The position numbers were made by a program, and so were the translations under genes. The notes below the pieces were generated by a model that was not told the DNA's origin, ran no database searches, and saw nothing but the letters and a program-made list of their open reading frames with translations. From Negativicoccus succinicivorans (GTDB lineage: Bacteria; Bacillota; Negativicutes; Veillonellales; Negativicoccaceae): a stretch of DNA of 64,000 nucleotides. The stretch is from contig NZ_JACHHI010000002.1 in assembly GCF_014207605.1 (NCBI RefSeq), forward strand, positions 139,005 through 203,004. The letters run 5' to 3'. Position 1 is the stretch's first letter. Every line of letters starts with the position of its first letter. Shown piece after piece: positions 34,349 through 43,467 of this stretch.

Positions 34349-34717
34349 ATGACTAAAAAATTTAATTCAATTGAAAGATGTGACTGCAATGTAATTCATG
34401 AGGATATTGTAAATCAAGTTAGAGATAAAATGCCTCAAGAAGAAAGCCTTTATGATCTAGCAGAATTATTTAAAGTATTTGGAGATTCAACACGAATCAG
34501 GATATTATGGGTTTTACATGAAGCTGAAATGTGTGTTTGTGATATCGCTGTATTACTTAACATGACACAATCAGCAATTTCCCATCAGCTGAGAGTCTTA
34601 AAACAAGCTAATTTAGTGAAAAACAGAAAAGAAGGCAAAGTAGTATATTATTCATTAGTTGATGATCATGTAAGAGAAATATTTGACCAAGGTCTAATTC
34701 ATATCAACGAGAAGTAG
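34349..34717 (+). CDS. ArsR/SmtB-family metal-responsive repressor (CadC-like)
   Basis: 122 residues. The winged helix contains LNMTQSAISHQLRVLKQANLV, and the alpha-3 metal motif EMCVCDIA supplies a Cys pair. Extra N-terminal Cys residues in RCDCNVIHE (about 10-18) fit the four-Cys CadC site for Cd/Pb/Zn. It is expected to repress the adjacent operon from the palindrome at 34299 and release on metal binding. It stands directly upstream of an HMA protein and a P-type ATPase. AT-rich codon use marks it as acquired. Confidence 0.88.
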   Translation: MTKKFNSIERCDCNVIHEDIVNQVRDKMPQEESLYDLAELFKVFGDSTRIRILWVLHEAEMCVCDIAVLLNMTQSAISHQLRVLKQANLVKNRKEGKVVYYSLVDDHVREIFDQGLIHINEK

Positions 34718-34862
34718 TAATGCGGTAGAATAGAATATTTTTTGAAGATATTTGGGCATATATTTAAGTCTTCTTTTCAAATGAGCAATGCTTCAAGAAA
34801 ATTTGAAAAAGACTTTTAGTATTCAAAATAAAATTACAAATAATATTTAGGAGGATTTAATA

Positions 34863-35084
34863 ATGAAAAAGAAATTTATACTTGAAGGTTTAGATTGTGC
34901 AAATTGCGCGGCAAAAATGGAAAAGGCTATTAATGAGCTTGATGGAGTGAAAGAAGCTACTGTTAACTTTATGACCACAAAACTCGTTATTGATGGTGAG
35001 GATGAAAAAATGCCAACAATAATAGCAGAGGCCGAAAAAATAGTTAAAAAAATCGAACCCGATACAACTATGAAAAAGGCTTAA
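34863..35084 (+). CDS. Free-standing HMA metal-binding protein (CopZ-like)
   Basis: 73 residues forming one heavy-metal-associated domain with the DCANCAAK metal loop (CxxC at residues 13-16). The ATPase that follows lacks the usual N-terminal HMA domain, so this gene probably supplies it in trans. GGAGG precedes the ATG. The 146-bp gap before it contains a hairpin (34766-34782 with 34801-34815) that could tune expression. Confidence 0.85.
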   Translation: MKKKFILEGLDCANCAAKMEKAINELDGVKEATVNFMTTKLVIDGEDEKMPTIIAEAEKIVKKIEPDTTMKKA

Positions 35085-35099
35085 AGGAGGCTATTTAGT

Positions 35100-36944
35100 A
35101 TGACAAAACGACTATGGCGAATAATTATTGGTGCAGCCGTGTTAGCTACAGCAGTATTGCTTAGTTTAAATAACGAATGGTTACAGATTGCTCTCTTTAT
35201 AATAAGTTACATTATTGTAGGTGGAGATGTTGTAAAAAGAGCTGTAAAAAATATTTTTAAAGGTCAAGTTTTCGATGAAAATTTTTTATTGAGTATTGCA
35301 ACAATTGGTGCATTTTTTATTGGTGAGTATCCTGAAAGTGTTGCAGTTATGCTGTTTTATCAAGTTGGAGAACTGTTTCAAAGCTATGCAGTTGGCAAGT
35401 CGAGAAAGTCAATTGCAAGCCTTATGGATATTCGACCAGATTATGCAAATGTTAAAAAAGGTGATGAACTTGTCAAAGTTGACCCAGATGAAGTACAAAT
35501 TGGAGATATTATTGTAATTAAAGCAGGAGAAAAAATTCCTCTTGATGGCAAGGTAATTGAGGGAAGTTCAATGATTGATACATCGGCACTAACAGGCGAA
35601 TCTGTTCCTCGTGAAGTAGAAGTTGGAAGTGATATCCTAAGTGGGTGCATCAACATTAATGGGGTTATTACAGCAGAGGTTACCAAGGAATTTGGAGAAT
35701 CTACTGTAAGTAAAATTCTTGATTTAGTTGAAAATGCAAGTAGTAAAAAATCCAATTCAGAACAATTTATTACGAAGTTTGCGAGATATTATACACCGGT
35801 TGTGGTTATAATTGCAGTTTTTCTAGCTATTATACCACCTCTTGTTATAGACGGGGCGACTTTTAGTGATTGGATATATAGAGCACTAGCATTCCTTGTG
35901 GTATCCTGTCCGTGTGCTTTAGTTATTTCAATTCCTTTGAGTTTCTTCGGTGGAATAGGTGGAGCCTCAAAAAAAGGTGTTTTAGTCAAGGGTAGTAATT
36001 ATTTAGAGGCATTAGCAGAAACTGAAATTGTTGTTTTTGATAAAACTGGAACACTAACGAAAGGTGTATTTAATGTACAGGAAATTCATCCAGAAGGAGT
36101 TTCCAAAGAAGAGCTACTAGAATTAACTGCACATGCGGAAAGCTATTCCAATCATCCGATTTCACTTTCACTGAAACGTGCATATAGCAAAGAAATAGAC
36201 AATGGACGTATTTCAGATGTAGAAGAGATATCAGGTCATGGTGTTATTGCAACAGTAGATGGCAAAAAGGTTATGGCAGGAAATATCAAACTTATGAAAA
36301 TGATGGATATCCCTTATTTCAAGGGAGAGCTGATCGGTACTATTGTACATGTTGCTGTTAATAACAAATATATAGGTTACATTGTAATTGCCGATGAGGT
36401 AAAGGAAGATTCAGCACAAGCAATCAAGGAACTTAAGGCAGCTAATATTAAACAAACAGTTATGTTGACAGGTGATAATAAAAGTATTGGTTCAAAAGTT
36501 GCTAAAGAGCTTGGTCTTGATAAGGTTTATGCAGAACTGTTGCCAGCAGACAAAGTTGAAAAACTAAAAGAATTATTTTCGCAAAAATCTAAAAAAGGTA
36601 AACTTGCCTTTGTTGGTGACGGAATCAATGATGCACCTGTATTAGCTCGTGCAGACATTGGAATAGCAATGGGTGGTTTAGGTTCTGATGCGGCCATTGA
36701 AGCTGCTGATGTTGTAATTATGACTGATGAGCCATCGAAAATTGCTACTGCAATGAAGATTTCTAAAAAGACACTAAAAATTGCACATCAAAACATAGTA
36801 TTTGCAATTGGAATAAAAATAATTGTTCTTATTTTGAGTGCTTTTGGAATAACTACTATGTGGGCAGCTATATTTGCAGATGTAGGTGTAACTATCATCG
36901 CAGTATTAAATGCTTTTAGAGCTTTGAATGTAAAGAATCTATAA
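35100..36944 (+). CDS. cadA: P1B-type ATPase, Cd/Zn/Pb exporter (CadA/ZntA-like)
   Basis: 614 residues. Metal-site CPC at 270-272, phosphorylation DKTGT starting at D314, TGES loop, and GDGINDAPVLARADIG hinge, all intact. There is no N-terminal metal-binding domain; the HMA domain is the preceding gene, 15 bases upstream. CPC with the CadC-type regulator argues for Cd/Zn/Pb rather than Cu export. It would pump divalent metals out across the inner membrane. AT-rich relative to the chromosome. A terminator follows. Confidence 0.9.
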   Translation: MTKRLWRIIIGAAVLATAVLLSLNNEWLQIALFIISYIIVGGDVVKRAVKNIFKGQVFDENFLLSIATIGAFFIGEYPESVAVMLFYQVGELFQSYAVGKSRKSIASLMDIRPDYANVKKGDELVKVDPDEVQIGDIIVIKAGEKIPLDGKVIEGSSMIDTSALTGESVPREVEVGSDILSGCININGVITAEVTKEFGESTVSKILDLVENASSKKSNSEQFITKFARYYTPVVVIIAVFLAIIPPLVIDGATFSDWIYRALAFLVVSCPCALVISIPLSFFGGIGGASKKGVLVKGSNYLEALAETEIVVFDKTGTLTKGVFNVQEIHPEGVSKEELLELTAHAESYSNHPISLSLKRAYSKEIDNGRISDVEEISGHGVIATVDGKKVMAGNIKLMKMMDIPYFKGELIGTIVHVAVNNKYIGYIVIADEVKEDSAQAIKELKAANIKQTVMLTGDNKSIGSKVAKELGLDKVYAELLPADKVEKLKELFSQKSKKGKLAFVGDGINDAPVLARADIGIAMGGLGSDAAIEAADVVIMTDEPSKIATAMKISKKTLKIAHQNIVFAIGIKIIVLILSAFGITTMWAAIFADVGVTIIAVLNAFRALNVKNL

Positions 36945-36960
36945 ACTATTTTTCCTATTC

Positions 36961-37010
36961 ACCCCTTGAATGATACCGATAATTGACGATACAATCAAGG
37001 GGTATTTTTT
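36961..37010 (+). terminator. Terminator of the Cd-type operon
   Basis: ACCCCTTGA / TCAAGGGGT with a 25-base loop, then ATTTTTT. Confidence 0.75.
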
Positions 37011-37087
37011 AATTTAAAAACTATAAATGAAAATTGGTTGGGATTTACCTTGAATTAAATGGTTTTAAAGATATGGAGGTTATGTAA

Positions 37088-37567
<480 letters not shown>

Positions 37568-37574
37568 TTACAGT

Positions 37575-37687
37575 CGATATGTTCCTACAAACGAGAGCCA
37601 ATCTTTGATATGTTTCCATCTACGAGCGTGGATATGTTCCCCATAACCATAGGGGTTGAAACGGTGGCGTTATTGTCAAGAAAATAG
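37575..37687 (+). repeat. att-like repeat 3: nested rlmD-end scars
   Basis: GATATGTTCC-type motifs (VDMFP codons) occur at 37575-37584, 37606-37616 and 37631-37640. The last continues in phase to GAAACGGTGGCGTTATTGTC (37658-37677) and a TAG at 37685. This core differs from repeat 1 by one base. The triple motif suggests several events at one site. Confidence 0.75.
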
Positions 37688-37760
37688 AATAACAAGTTAT
37701 AAAAGTGTTGAAATAGGTGGCTTTTAGGATTTTAAAAGAAATCAGTTCTATAATAAATTA

Positions 37761-37807
37761 AAAATCGTGTTGGTAGAAAAATTGTTTACTTCTACCAACA
37801 CGATTTT
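37761..37807. terminator. 18-bp inverted repeat, probable bidirectional terminator
   Basis: A perfect 18-bp stem with an 11-base loop, flanked by AAAA/TTTT, between the 2Fe-2S gene scar and the convergent copB gene. It probably ends the copB transcript. Confidence 0.75.
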
Positions 37808-37891
37808 ACAAAGAGCCAGTACTTACATCTCTTTTTCTCCTGTAAAACTATTGTATCTTGATACTTTAAGGAGTTTCAATCATTCGATCTG

Positions 37892-40018
37892 TTAAACGTT
37901 ATTTTTTGGATCTAAACTTAATAAAGTAGCATTAATGGCGACGATGACTGTTGACACAGACATTAGAATTGCTCCTAATGCAGGGCTTAATGTGATACCA
38001 ATAGGAGCCAAAATTCCTGCAGCTAGAGGGATAGCTATAAAGTTATAGCCGGCTCCCCAAAAGAGATTTTGTTTCATTTTACGAGTTGTTTTGTGTGCTA
38101 ATTCAATAAATGATTCAATATCTCCTGGATCAGATTGAGTCAAGATGACATCAGCTGAATCCAACGCCACTTGAGTTCCTGCACCGACCGCTATTCCAAC
38201 ATCTGCCAAGGCAAGAGAAGGAGCATCATTGACACCGTCACCTACCATGATAACTTTTTTTCCTTCTTCTTTAAGTGTTTTTACTAACTCATATTTGTCT
38301 TGTGGAGATTGATTTGATCTATATTCAATCTCTAAATCTTCTGCCGCGCCTTGAGCTGCTTTTTCATTATCACCTGTTGCCATAATTGGTTGAATATTGT
38401 TCTTTTTAAGAACTTTAATTAACTCTTTGCTCGTTGGTTTTAATTCATCCCCTAAAGCTACAGCACCAATAGCATCATCGTTTTCTACTAAGACACTGAG
38501 AGTTGCTCCTTTTGGAATATCCATATCCAGATTACGTCCGTAGGCTTTTTGACTGATTAATTGGTAACTATGCCCGCCTGCTTTGCCTTCTACGCCAGCA
38601 CCGGAAATCACATCAATAGAATCAAAAGATGCTGGACGTATATCTTGCTGCTCGGCGAAACTTATAATTGATTGAGCAATCGGGTGGCTAGATCCTCCTT
38701 CAATACCTGCCAGTAAGGCAATGATTTCCTCTTTTGTATATTTGTCATTAAGAAGTTTTACATCTAATACTTTAAACTCACCAGTTGTTAAAGTACCCGT
38801 TTTATCTAAAATCATCACATCTGCATCTTGAGCTATTTCTAAGGCTTGGCGGTCTTTCACCAGTAACCCACGACTGGCTCCTAAGCTTGTGCTACGGGCG
38901 GTGACCAATGGAATAGCCAGACCCAATGCATGTGGACAAGCGATAACTAATGTCGTGATAGCAAAGGTAACTGCCGTTGGGATATCTCCAATAATCATCC
39001 ACACTACAAAAGCTATTAGTGCGACAATGATCGCAATATAGAAGAGCCATCCTGCAACCTTTTGAGCAATATTTTCTGCTCTGGAAGGCTGACTTTGAGC
39101 TTGGCTGATTAAATTCTGAACTTGAGAGATGAAGGATTGATCACCTGTCTCATTCACTTTAATATAAAGAACCCCTTCTCCATTGGTTGAGCCTCCGATT
39201 ACTTCATCGCCAGGACCTTTTTTAACTGCTTTTGATTCTCCAGTCAAAAGAGCTTCATTTACACGTGATTCGCCACGCTCGATAGTTCCGTCTGCTGGCA
39301 CATTTTCTCCGGCTTGAACACGAATTAAATCACCTACCTGTAAGTCAGCAACTGGACGTGTTTCAATGGAATCGTCTTCTAACACAACATGAGCATCTTT
39401 CGGCACCAACTTAGCCAATTCTGCTTGTGCATCTCCTGCTTCTCCAATAGCTTTCATCTCAATCCAGTGACCTAATAACATGATTAATAGTAATGAAGCA
39501 AATTCAAAGAAAAAGTCCATCACGTGTTCACCCGTTACGTAGGTAATGATCACAGCATAAATACTGTATAAATATGAAACACTTAAACCTAAAGAAACGA
39601 GTGCCATCATTCCAGGTTCTTTTTGTTTAAATTCGTCAACTGCACCTTGATAGAATGGACGTCCACCATAAATAATTAATATAGTAGATAAAATAGCTAC
39701 TACAATATCAGAATATGGAAAAGTAAACTGGAATGGTAGTTCAAATCCATACATAGGGGATAAGAGCATAATAATGATTCCTAGTGGCAATGACTTTAAG
39801 AATAGTTCTTTAAAGTTTCCGTGATTATGATGCTCATGCCCTCCGTGTCCGCCGTGATCATGCCCACTGTGCCCGCTGTGGTCATGACCAGCATGATGGT
39901 CGTGATGTTGATTCTTATGGTCTCCATGTTCATCTGTGATTCCATGCTCGTGTTTTAACTTATCCATGTCGTCATAATCATGGTGACTATGGGACGAATA
40001 TCTGTTGTCATTATTCAT
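37892..40018 (-). CDS. copB: Copper P1B-type ATPase CopB
   Basis: 708 residues. A His/Asp-rich cytosolic N-terminus (about 8-66) serves as metal-binding region, there is no HMA domain, and the transmembrane metal motif is CPH (361-363), the P1B-3 signature of CopB. DKTGTLT and GDGVNDAPSLA motifs are intact. It exports copper (or Ag) ions. copY lies 19 bases upstream in the same orientation. GC is well below the backbone, and its sequence style resembles enterococcal/lactobacillar CopB, suggesting transfer from low-GC Firmicutes. Confidence 0.92.
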   Translation of the reverse strand: MNNDNRYSSHSHHDYDDMDKLKHEHGITDEHGDHKNQHHDHHAGHDHSGHSGHDHGGHGGHEHHNHGNFKELFLKSLPLGIIIMLLSPMYGFELPFQFTFPYSDIVVAILSTILIIYGGRPFYQGAVDEFKQKEPGMMALVSLGLSVSYLYSIYAVIITYVTGEHVMDFFFEFASLLLIMLLGHWIEMKAIGEAGDAQAELAKLVPKDAHVVLEDDSIETRPVADLQVGDLIRVQAGENVPADGTIERGESRVNEALLTGESKAVKKGPGDEVIGGSTNGEGVLYIKVNETGDQSFISQVQNLISQAQSQPSRAENIAQKVAGWLFYIAIIVALIAFVVWMIIGDIPTAVTFAITTLVIACPHALGLAIPLVTARSTSLGASRGLLVKDRQALEIAQDADVMILDKTGTLTTGEFKVLDVKLLNDKYTKEEIIALLAGIEGGSSHPIAQSIISFAEQQDIRPASFDSIDVISGAGVEGKAGGHSYQLISQKAYGRNLDMDIPKGATLSVLVENDDAIGAVALGDELKPTSKELIKVLKKNNIQPIMATGDNEKAAQGAAEDLEIEYRSNQSPQDKYELVKTLKEEGKKVIMVGDGVNDAPSLALADVGIAVGAGTQVALDSADVILTQSDPGDIESFIELAHKTTRKMKQNLFWGAGYNFIAIPLAAGILAPIGITLSPALGAILMSVSTVIVAINATLLSLDPKNNV

Positions 40019-40037
40019 TTTAAATTCCTCCTTATAC

Positions 40038-40487
40038 TTAATGATGATGTAAATGACACTCGCATTGTCCTTCTGGACACTCGCAATCCACTTCTTCTAC
40101 TGCGAAAGATTTTTTTATCTCTAATATTTTTTCTAGTCGATCTATATCATCGAAGCTTAAGACATGATCTTCAATGATGCTTCCTATTACATTTCCGACT
40201 TTCTTTTTGCAAATACGGTTAAAAATATCTTCTGCATAATCTCTTACGGCTTCTTTCTCTTCAATATTGGCAGTGTAAATAAACTTTCTACCTTCTTGCT
40301 CTGTATTTAGTACGCCTTTTTCAACTAATCGACCTAAGATCGTTTTGATAGTAGATTGTGTCCAGTCCATTTTTTCTTGCAATATGGAGATGACTTTTTT
40401 ACTAGTTACTCGATCATTTGCCCAAACTACACGCATGACTTCCCATTCAGCATCTGTGATATAAGTATTAAGTGCTATTGTGCTCAT
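40038..40487 (-). CDS. copY: CopY/BlaI-family copper-responsive repressor
   Basis: 149 residues. The N-terminal BlaI-like winged helix includes DWTQSTIKTILGRLVEKG, and the C-terminal CECPEGQCEC (134-143) is the CxCxxxxCxC hook that exchanges zinc for copper, followed by a His tail. It represses its own operon with copB from cop boxes just upstream; copper releases it. AAGGAGAAAAGGAAA precedes the ATG. Confidence 0.92.
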   Translation of the reverse strand: MSTIALNTYITDAEWEVMRVVWANDRVTSKKVISILQEKMDWTQSTIKTILGRLVEKGVLNTEQEGRKFIYTANIEEKEAVRDYAEDIFNRICKKKVGNVIGSIIEDHVLSFDDIDRLEKILEIKKSFAVEEVDCECPEGQCECHLHHH

Positions 40488-40508
40488 TTTCCTTTTCTCC
40501 TTGTTGTC

Positions 40509-40546
40509 TACAGATGTAAACGAGTATACTTAAAATAAGTATACTC
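40509..40546 (-). promoter_or_regulatory. cop box and second palindrome upstream of copY
   Basis: TACAGATGTA (40509-40518) fits the cop-box core TACAnnTGTA. Next to it is a perfect 10-bp inverted repeat GAGTATACTT / AAGTATACTC (40522-40546) that overlaps the expected promoter. Both are candidate repressor sites. Confidence 0.75.
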
Positions 40547-40879
40547 TTGTAAACGAAATGGGTCAAGTCTTTTTAATAAATGTAAGCAACGATTGTTGCG
40601 TTTGTTTTCCAATTTCTTCCCAGTACGATTTATAAGGTTATCATTGATTTACAACCGATTTTTATTTTGTACTTTTATCCAATGGATTTAATGGGCTAAA
40701 ACTTTGAGATGATGTTAAGAATCAAGGACTAAAATTAAAAAGTGATTTTATGTAAATTGGTTATTGTGCAAGTTTCGAAGGTTATATAGTAATAAATTTA
40801 AAATTTGTCTTTATATAAAGGTTATAGGAGAAATCTTCACACAATAACTATAAAGCTTGAAATATCAATGTAAGAAAAG
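40547..40879. other. AT-rich stretch without gene
   Basis: Between copY and the VRR-NUC fragment, all frames are broken and no promoter with a partner gene is evident. Confidence 0.5.
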
Positions 40880-41026
40880 GTGATAGAATCAAGTTTAGTT
40901 GATAAGATAAAAGTGAATAGAGGGCTTTGTATTAAATTTACATCCCCATCAATGACAGGAATACAAGATAGGATAATACTTCTGCCAAAAGCAAAGATTG
41001 AATTTATTGAAATAAAAAGACCCTAG
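40880..41026 (+). pseudogene. VRR-NUC nuclease fragment
   Basis: The frame encodes 48 residues with GLCIKFTSPSMTGIQDRI and IEFIEIKRP, matching the phage/plasmid VRR-NUC domain pattern KF.SP...GxxDR ... F.E.K.P. It stops at KRP, before the domain's end, and the GTG start is weak. It looks like a phage- or island-derived remnant; catalytic integrity is unlikely. Confidence 0.6.
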
Positions 41027-41049
41027 ATTGATTTCTAAGGTCTTTTTTT
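41010..41049. terminator. Terminator, duplicated at 45435
   Basis: GACC...GGTC hairpin (AGACCCTAGA / TTCTAAGGTCT with mismatch) with A- and T-runs; it overlaps the VRR-NUC stop and serves the minus-strand ATPase. The 40-bp block recurs at 45435-45474 with one mismatch. Confidence 0.8.
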
Positions 41050-41052
41050 ATC

Positions 41053-42540
41053 TTATCTTCTTTTTATCATGGAACCCAGGAAGCCTCTTGCGATTTCACG
41101 ACCAATGGTTCTCGTAATGGTGCCGAGCATGGAGTCGATGCCTTTATCGATATAAGACTTTTGGCTGCGGCCGGACTTTTGTGCTCTTTCAAGTTCTTTT
41201 CTTTGCGCTTCAAGTTCTTTCTGTCTTTCGGCTTCTGATTTTTCTTTTTCAGCTTCCCATTTTTCTCTTTCGATTCTTTTTAAAAGAACTTCGTAGGCGG
41301 ATTCTCTGTCGATGGGTTCCTTGTACTTTGTATAAAGAAGCGAGGAATTAACCAAGGATCTATATTCCTCGTCGGTTAGCGTCGCAAAGGATGAGTGGGG
41401 CGGAAGGATCAGCGCCTTGTCTGCCACGGTTGGCGCGCCGCTTTCATCGGCAAATGAAACCAATGCTTCACCGGTCCTAAGATTTATGATTTCTTCTTTG
41501 ATATCCATGGATTCATCCTGTCGGAATGTGTCGGCAACAGCGTTTATCGCCTTCAGTTCCTTTGGGGAATAAGCCCTCAGTTGATGGACGATTCGGTTGG
41601 AAAGTTGTGACGAAACGGATTCCGGCACGTCGAGAGGATTTTGCGTGATGAAGAATACGCCCACTCCTTTACTGCGTACGAGACGAACCACTTGAATAAT
41701 CTTATCCTGCAAAACTTTTGGCGTGTTGTTAAAGAGTAAATGCGCTTCGTCAAAGAAGAAGACAAGCTTAGGTCTGTCTAAATCTCCAACCTCGGGGAAA
41801 GTTTCATAGATTTCCGAAAGCAAGTACAGAAGAAGCATGGAGTAGAGAAGCGGATTTGAAATCAGCTTCGTGGCATTTAAAATATTGACCACACCCTTGC
41901 CGCTTGCATCTGTTCTGATAAGGTCGCCGATATCGATCGCAGGCTCGCCGAAGAACAGATCGCCGCCGGCATCTTCAATAAACAAAAGTTTTCTGGAAAT
42001 GGCAGAGAGACTTTGAGCGGCCACATTGCCGTAGGTCCTGCTGATTTCGTCCTTATTTTCGCCGACGAAATTGATCACCTGTTTAAGATCCTTTAAATCG
42101 ATAAGCAGAAGACCTTCGCTGTCGGCAACTTTGAAAATAATATTTAAAACCCCGGTCTGCGTATCGTTGAGCTCCAAAATATTTGCGAGCATAAGAGGAC
42201 CCATCTCAGAAACAGTAACTCTAAGAGGAATACCTTTTTCACCGTAGACATCCCACATATTCACAGGATAACTTTTAAAATCAAAATCAGGAATGCCAAG
42301 TTCTTCAAGCCTTGCATTTAATTTGTCATTCATCGCGCCGGGCTTTGAAATATTTGCAAGATCGCCCTTCACATCCGCAAGAATGGTCGGAACACCGGCG
42401 TCAGAGAGACCTTCCGTAAGCACCTTTAGAGTGACGGTTTTGCCGGTTCCGGTAGCGCCGCTGATCAGTCCGTGTCGATTGATTTTATTTAAAAGAATAT
42501 AATTTTCCGTTTTCCCTTTGCCGATCAAAATTTTGTCCAT
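41053..42540 (-). CDS. DUF853 / HerA-like ATPase (YjgR family)
   Basis: 495 residues. Walker A GATGTGKT at 28-35, Walker B region LVFFFDEAHLLFNN, and VRSKGVGVFFITQNPLDVP, the characteristic DUF853 stretch. The C-terminus is a charged coiled coil (EREKWEAEKEKSEAERQK) and a GSMIKRR end. The family resembles HerA/FtsK DNA pumps, but its role is unknown. It lies between island scars 3 and 4, with mid-range GC, and has no nuclease partner, so a defence role as in HerA-DUF4297-type pairs is not supported here. Confidence 0.85.
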   Translation of the reverse strand: MDKILIGKGKTENYILLNKINRHGLISGATGTGKTVTLKVLTEGLSDAGVPTILADVKGDLANISKPGAMNDKLNARLEELGIPDFDFKSYPVNMWDVYGEKGIPLRVTVSEMGPLMLANILELNDTQTGVLNIIFKVADSEGLLLIDLKDLKQVINFVGENKDEISRTYGNVAAQSLSAISRKLLFIEDAGGDLFFGEPAIDIGDLIRTDASGKGVVNILNATKLISNPLLYSMLLLYLLSEIYETFPEVGDLDRPKLVFFFDEAHLLFNNTPKVLQDKIIQVVRLVRSKGVGVFFITQNPLDVPESVSSQLSNRIVHQLRAYSPKELKAINAVADTFRQDESMDIKEEIINLRTGEALVSFADESGAPTVADKALILPPHSSFATLTDEEYRSLVNSSLLYTKYKEPIDRESAYEVLLKRIEREKWEAEKEKSEAERQKELEAQRKELERAQKSGRSQKSYIDKGIDSMLGTITRTIGREIARGFLGSMIKRR

Positions 42541-42994
42541 GACAAGCTCCTTTCATATCTAATTTCATTATAGCAAATTAATATATAGGGAAGACCCGGA
42601 TCATAAAAATATCCTGAAAAAGATGGAGTGGTTTATAATTAAGTAATCAGTAGACCTATTTCCACATACATGGTTTTTGAAAAAATTAGAATTTTATCCA
42701 TACTGACCACTCAAGCCATATCGAAACGTTGGCGTTATTGGCCAAAAGCCAAGGGAAATCATCATACCGGCCCGACATACGGAATCTTTTAGGTAGCGGA
42801 TACATTTGTCATCGATTCGATAAAAGGCGGCATGCGGTAACTTATCCATACGGAAATCCGGTCAAGGAACGTTGCGCGCTGCGCGACCGAGTCGGGTGTC
42901 GGAGCAGTTGTGCGTCGGAGACAGGTGGCAGAAAAAGTTTCTTTTCATCGACATAGCATCAGCGAAGAAATATTTGAAAAAATGTATCGATATA
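42541..42994. other. Gap containing rlmD scar 4
   Basis: Upstream region of the DUF853 gene, then scar 4 and GC-rich sequence (about 42780-42960) of unknown origin. The open frame that follows the scar has no start signal. Confidence 0.5.
42717..42742 (+). repeat. att-like repeat 4
   Basis: CATATC then GAAACGTTGGCGTTATTGGC: the HIETLALLAK version of the rlmD end, 18 of 20 bases identical to repeat 3's core. Confidence 0.7.
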
Positions 42995-43023
42995 TTGACA
43001 AATGTAAATATATTTAATATGAT
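42995..43023 (+). promoter_or_regulatory. Promoter of the arsenic operon
   Basis: TTGACA, 17-bp spacer, TATGAT. ATATAT half-sites flank the -35, possible ArsR operator. Confidence 0.65.
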
Positions 43024-43048
43024 ATTTCCATCTCGTAGAGGGGGAAAC

Positions 43049-43366
43049 ATGAGACTCAGAGAAGATGTCAAAAGAATGAAAGCGCTCACGGATGAAAACC
43101 GCCTTGCCATCATGCTTGCGCTCCAACATGGGGAGAAGTGCGGATGTGATCTGTTGGAAGAGCTCAATATCTCGCAACCGACTCTTTCTCATCATATGAA
43201 GATTCTTGCGAACAGCGGTCTTGTTGATTACTATAAAGAGGGCAGATGGATCTATTACTCCATCTCGGCTAAAGGCGTGCAGGCATTCCGGGATATGATC
43301 GCATTTTACGCAAGATGCGACTGTGAAACAAACGAAAATATTGCTTGCGGGCGTGAAAACAAGTAG
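43049..43366 (+). CDS. arsR: ArsR-family arsenic-responsive repressor
   Basis: 105 residues. Winged helix with LNISQPTLSHHMKILANSGLV; the metal motif at the start of the recognition region is EKCGCDLLEEL, a Cys pair one residue apart as in ArsR. A further Cys cluster is C-terminal (RCDCETNENIAC). The ATG at 43049 follows AGAGGGGG; the frame extends upstream without support. It heads an arsR-acr3-arsC set and should repress it until arsenite binds. Confidence 0.88.
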   Translation: MRLREDVKRMKALTDENRLAIMLALQHGEKCGCDLLEELNISQPTLSHHMKILANSGLVDYYKEGRWIYYSISAKGVQAFRDMIAFYARCDCETNENIACGRENK

Positions 43367-43467
43367 CCAACTCAGATTAAAAATACACAGGCAGTCTCGC
43401 GGGACTGCCTATTTGAAAATCAAACACATTGATACACTTAAATGTATCAAACTAACGAAGGTGAATT

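Noticed and set aside
37761..37807. 18-bp inverted repeat as insertion-sequence ends
   Set aside because: The arms are only 11 bases apart with no transposase nearby; the convergent copB gene makes a terminator the simpler reading.
41053..42540. DUF853/HerA-like ATPase as part of an antiphage pair
   Set aside because: No nuclease or Sir2/DUF4297 partner adjoins it; the neighbouring VRR-NUC piece is on the other strand and truncated.
42729..42956. 75-codon ORF after scar 4
   Set aside because: It is a run-on of the rlmD remnant frame; no start signal and no family resemblance.
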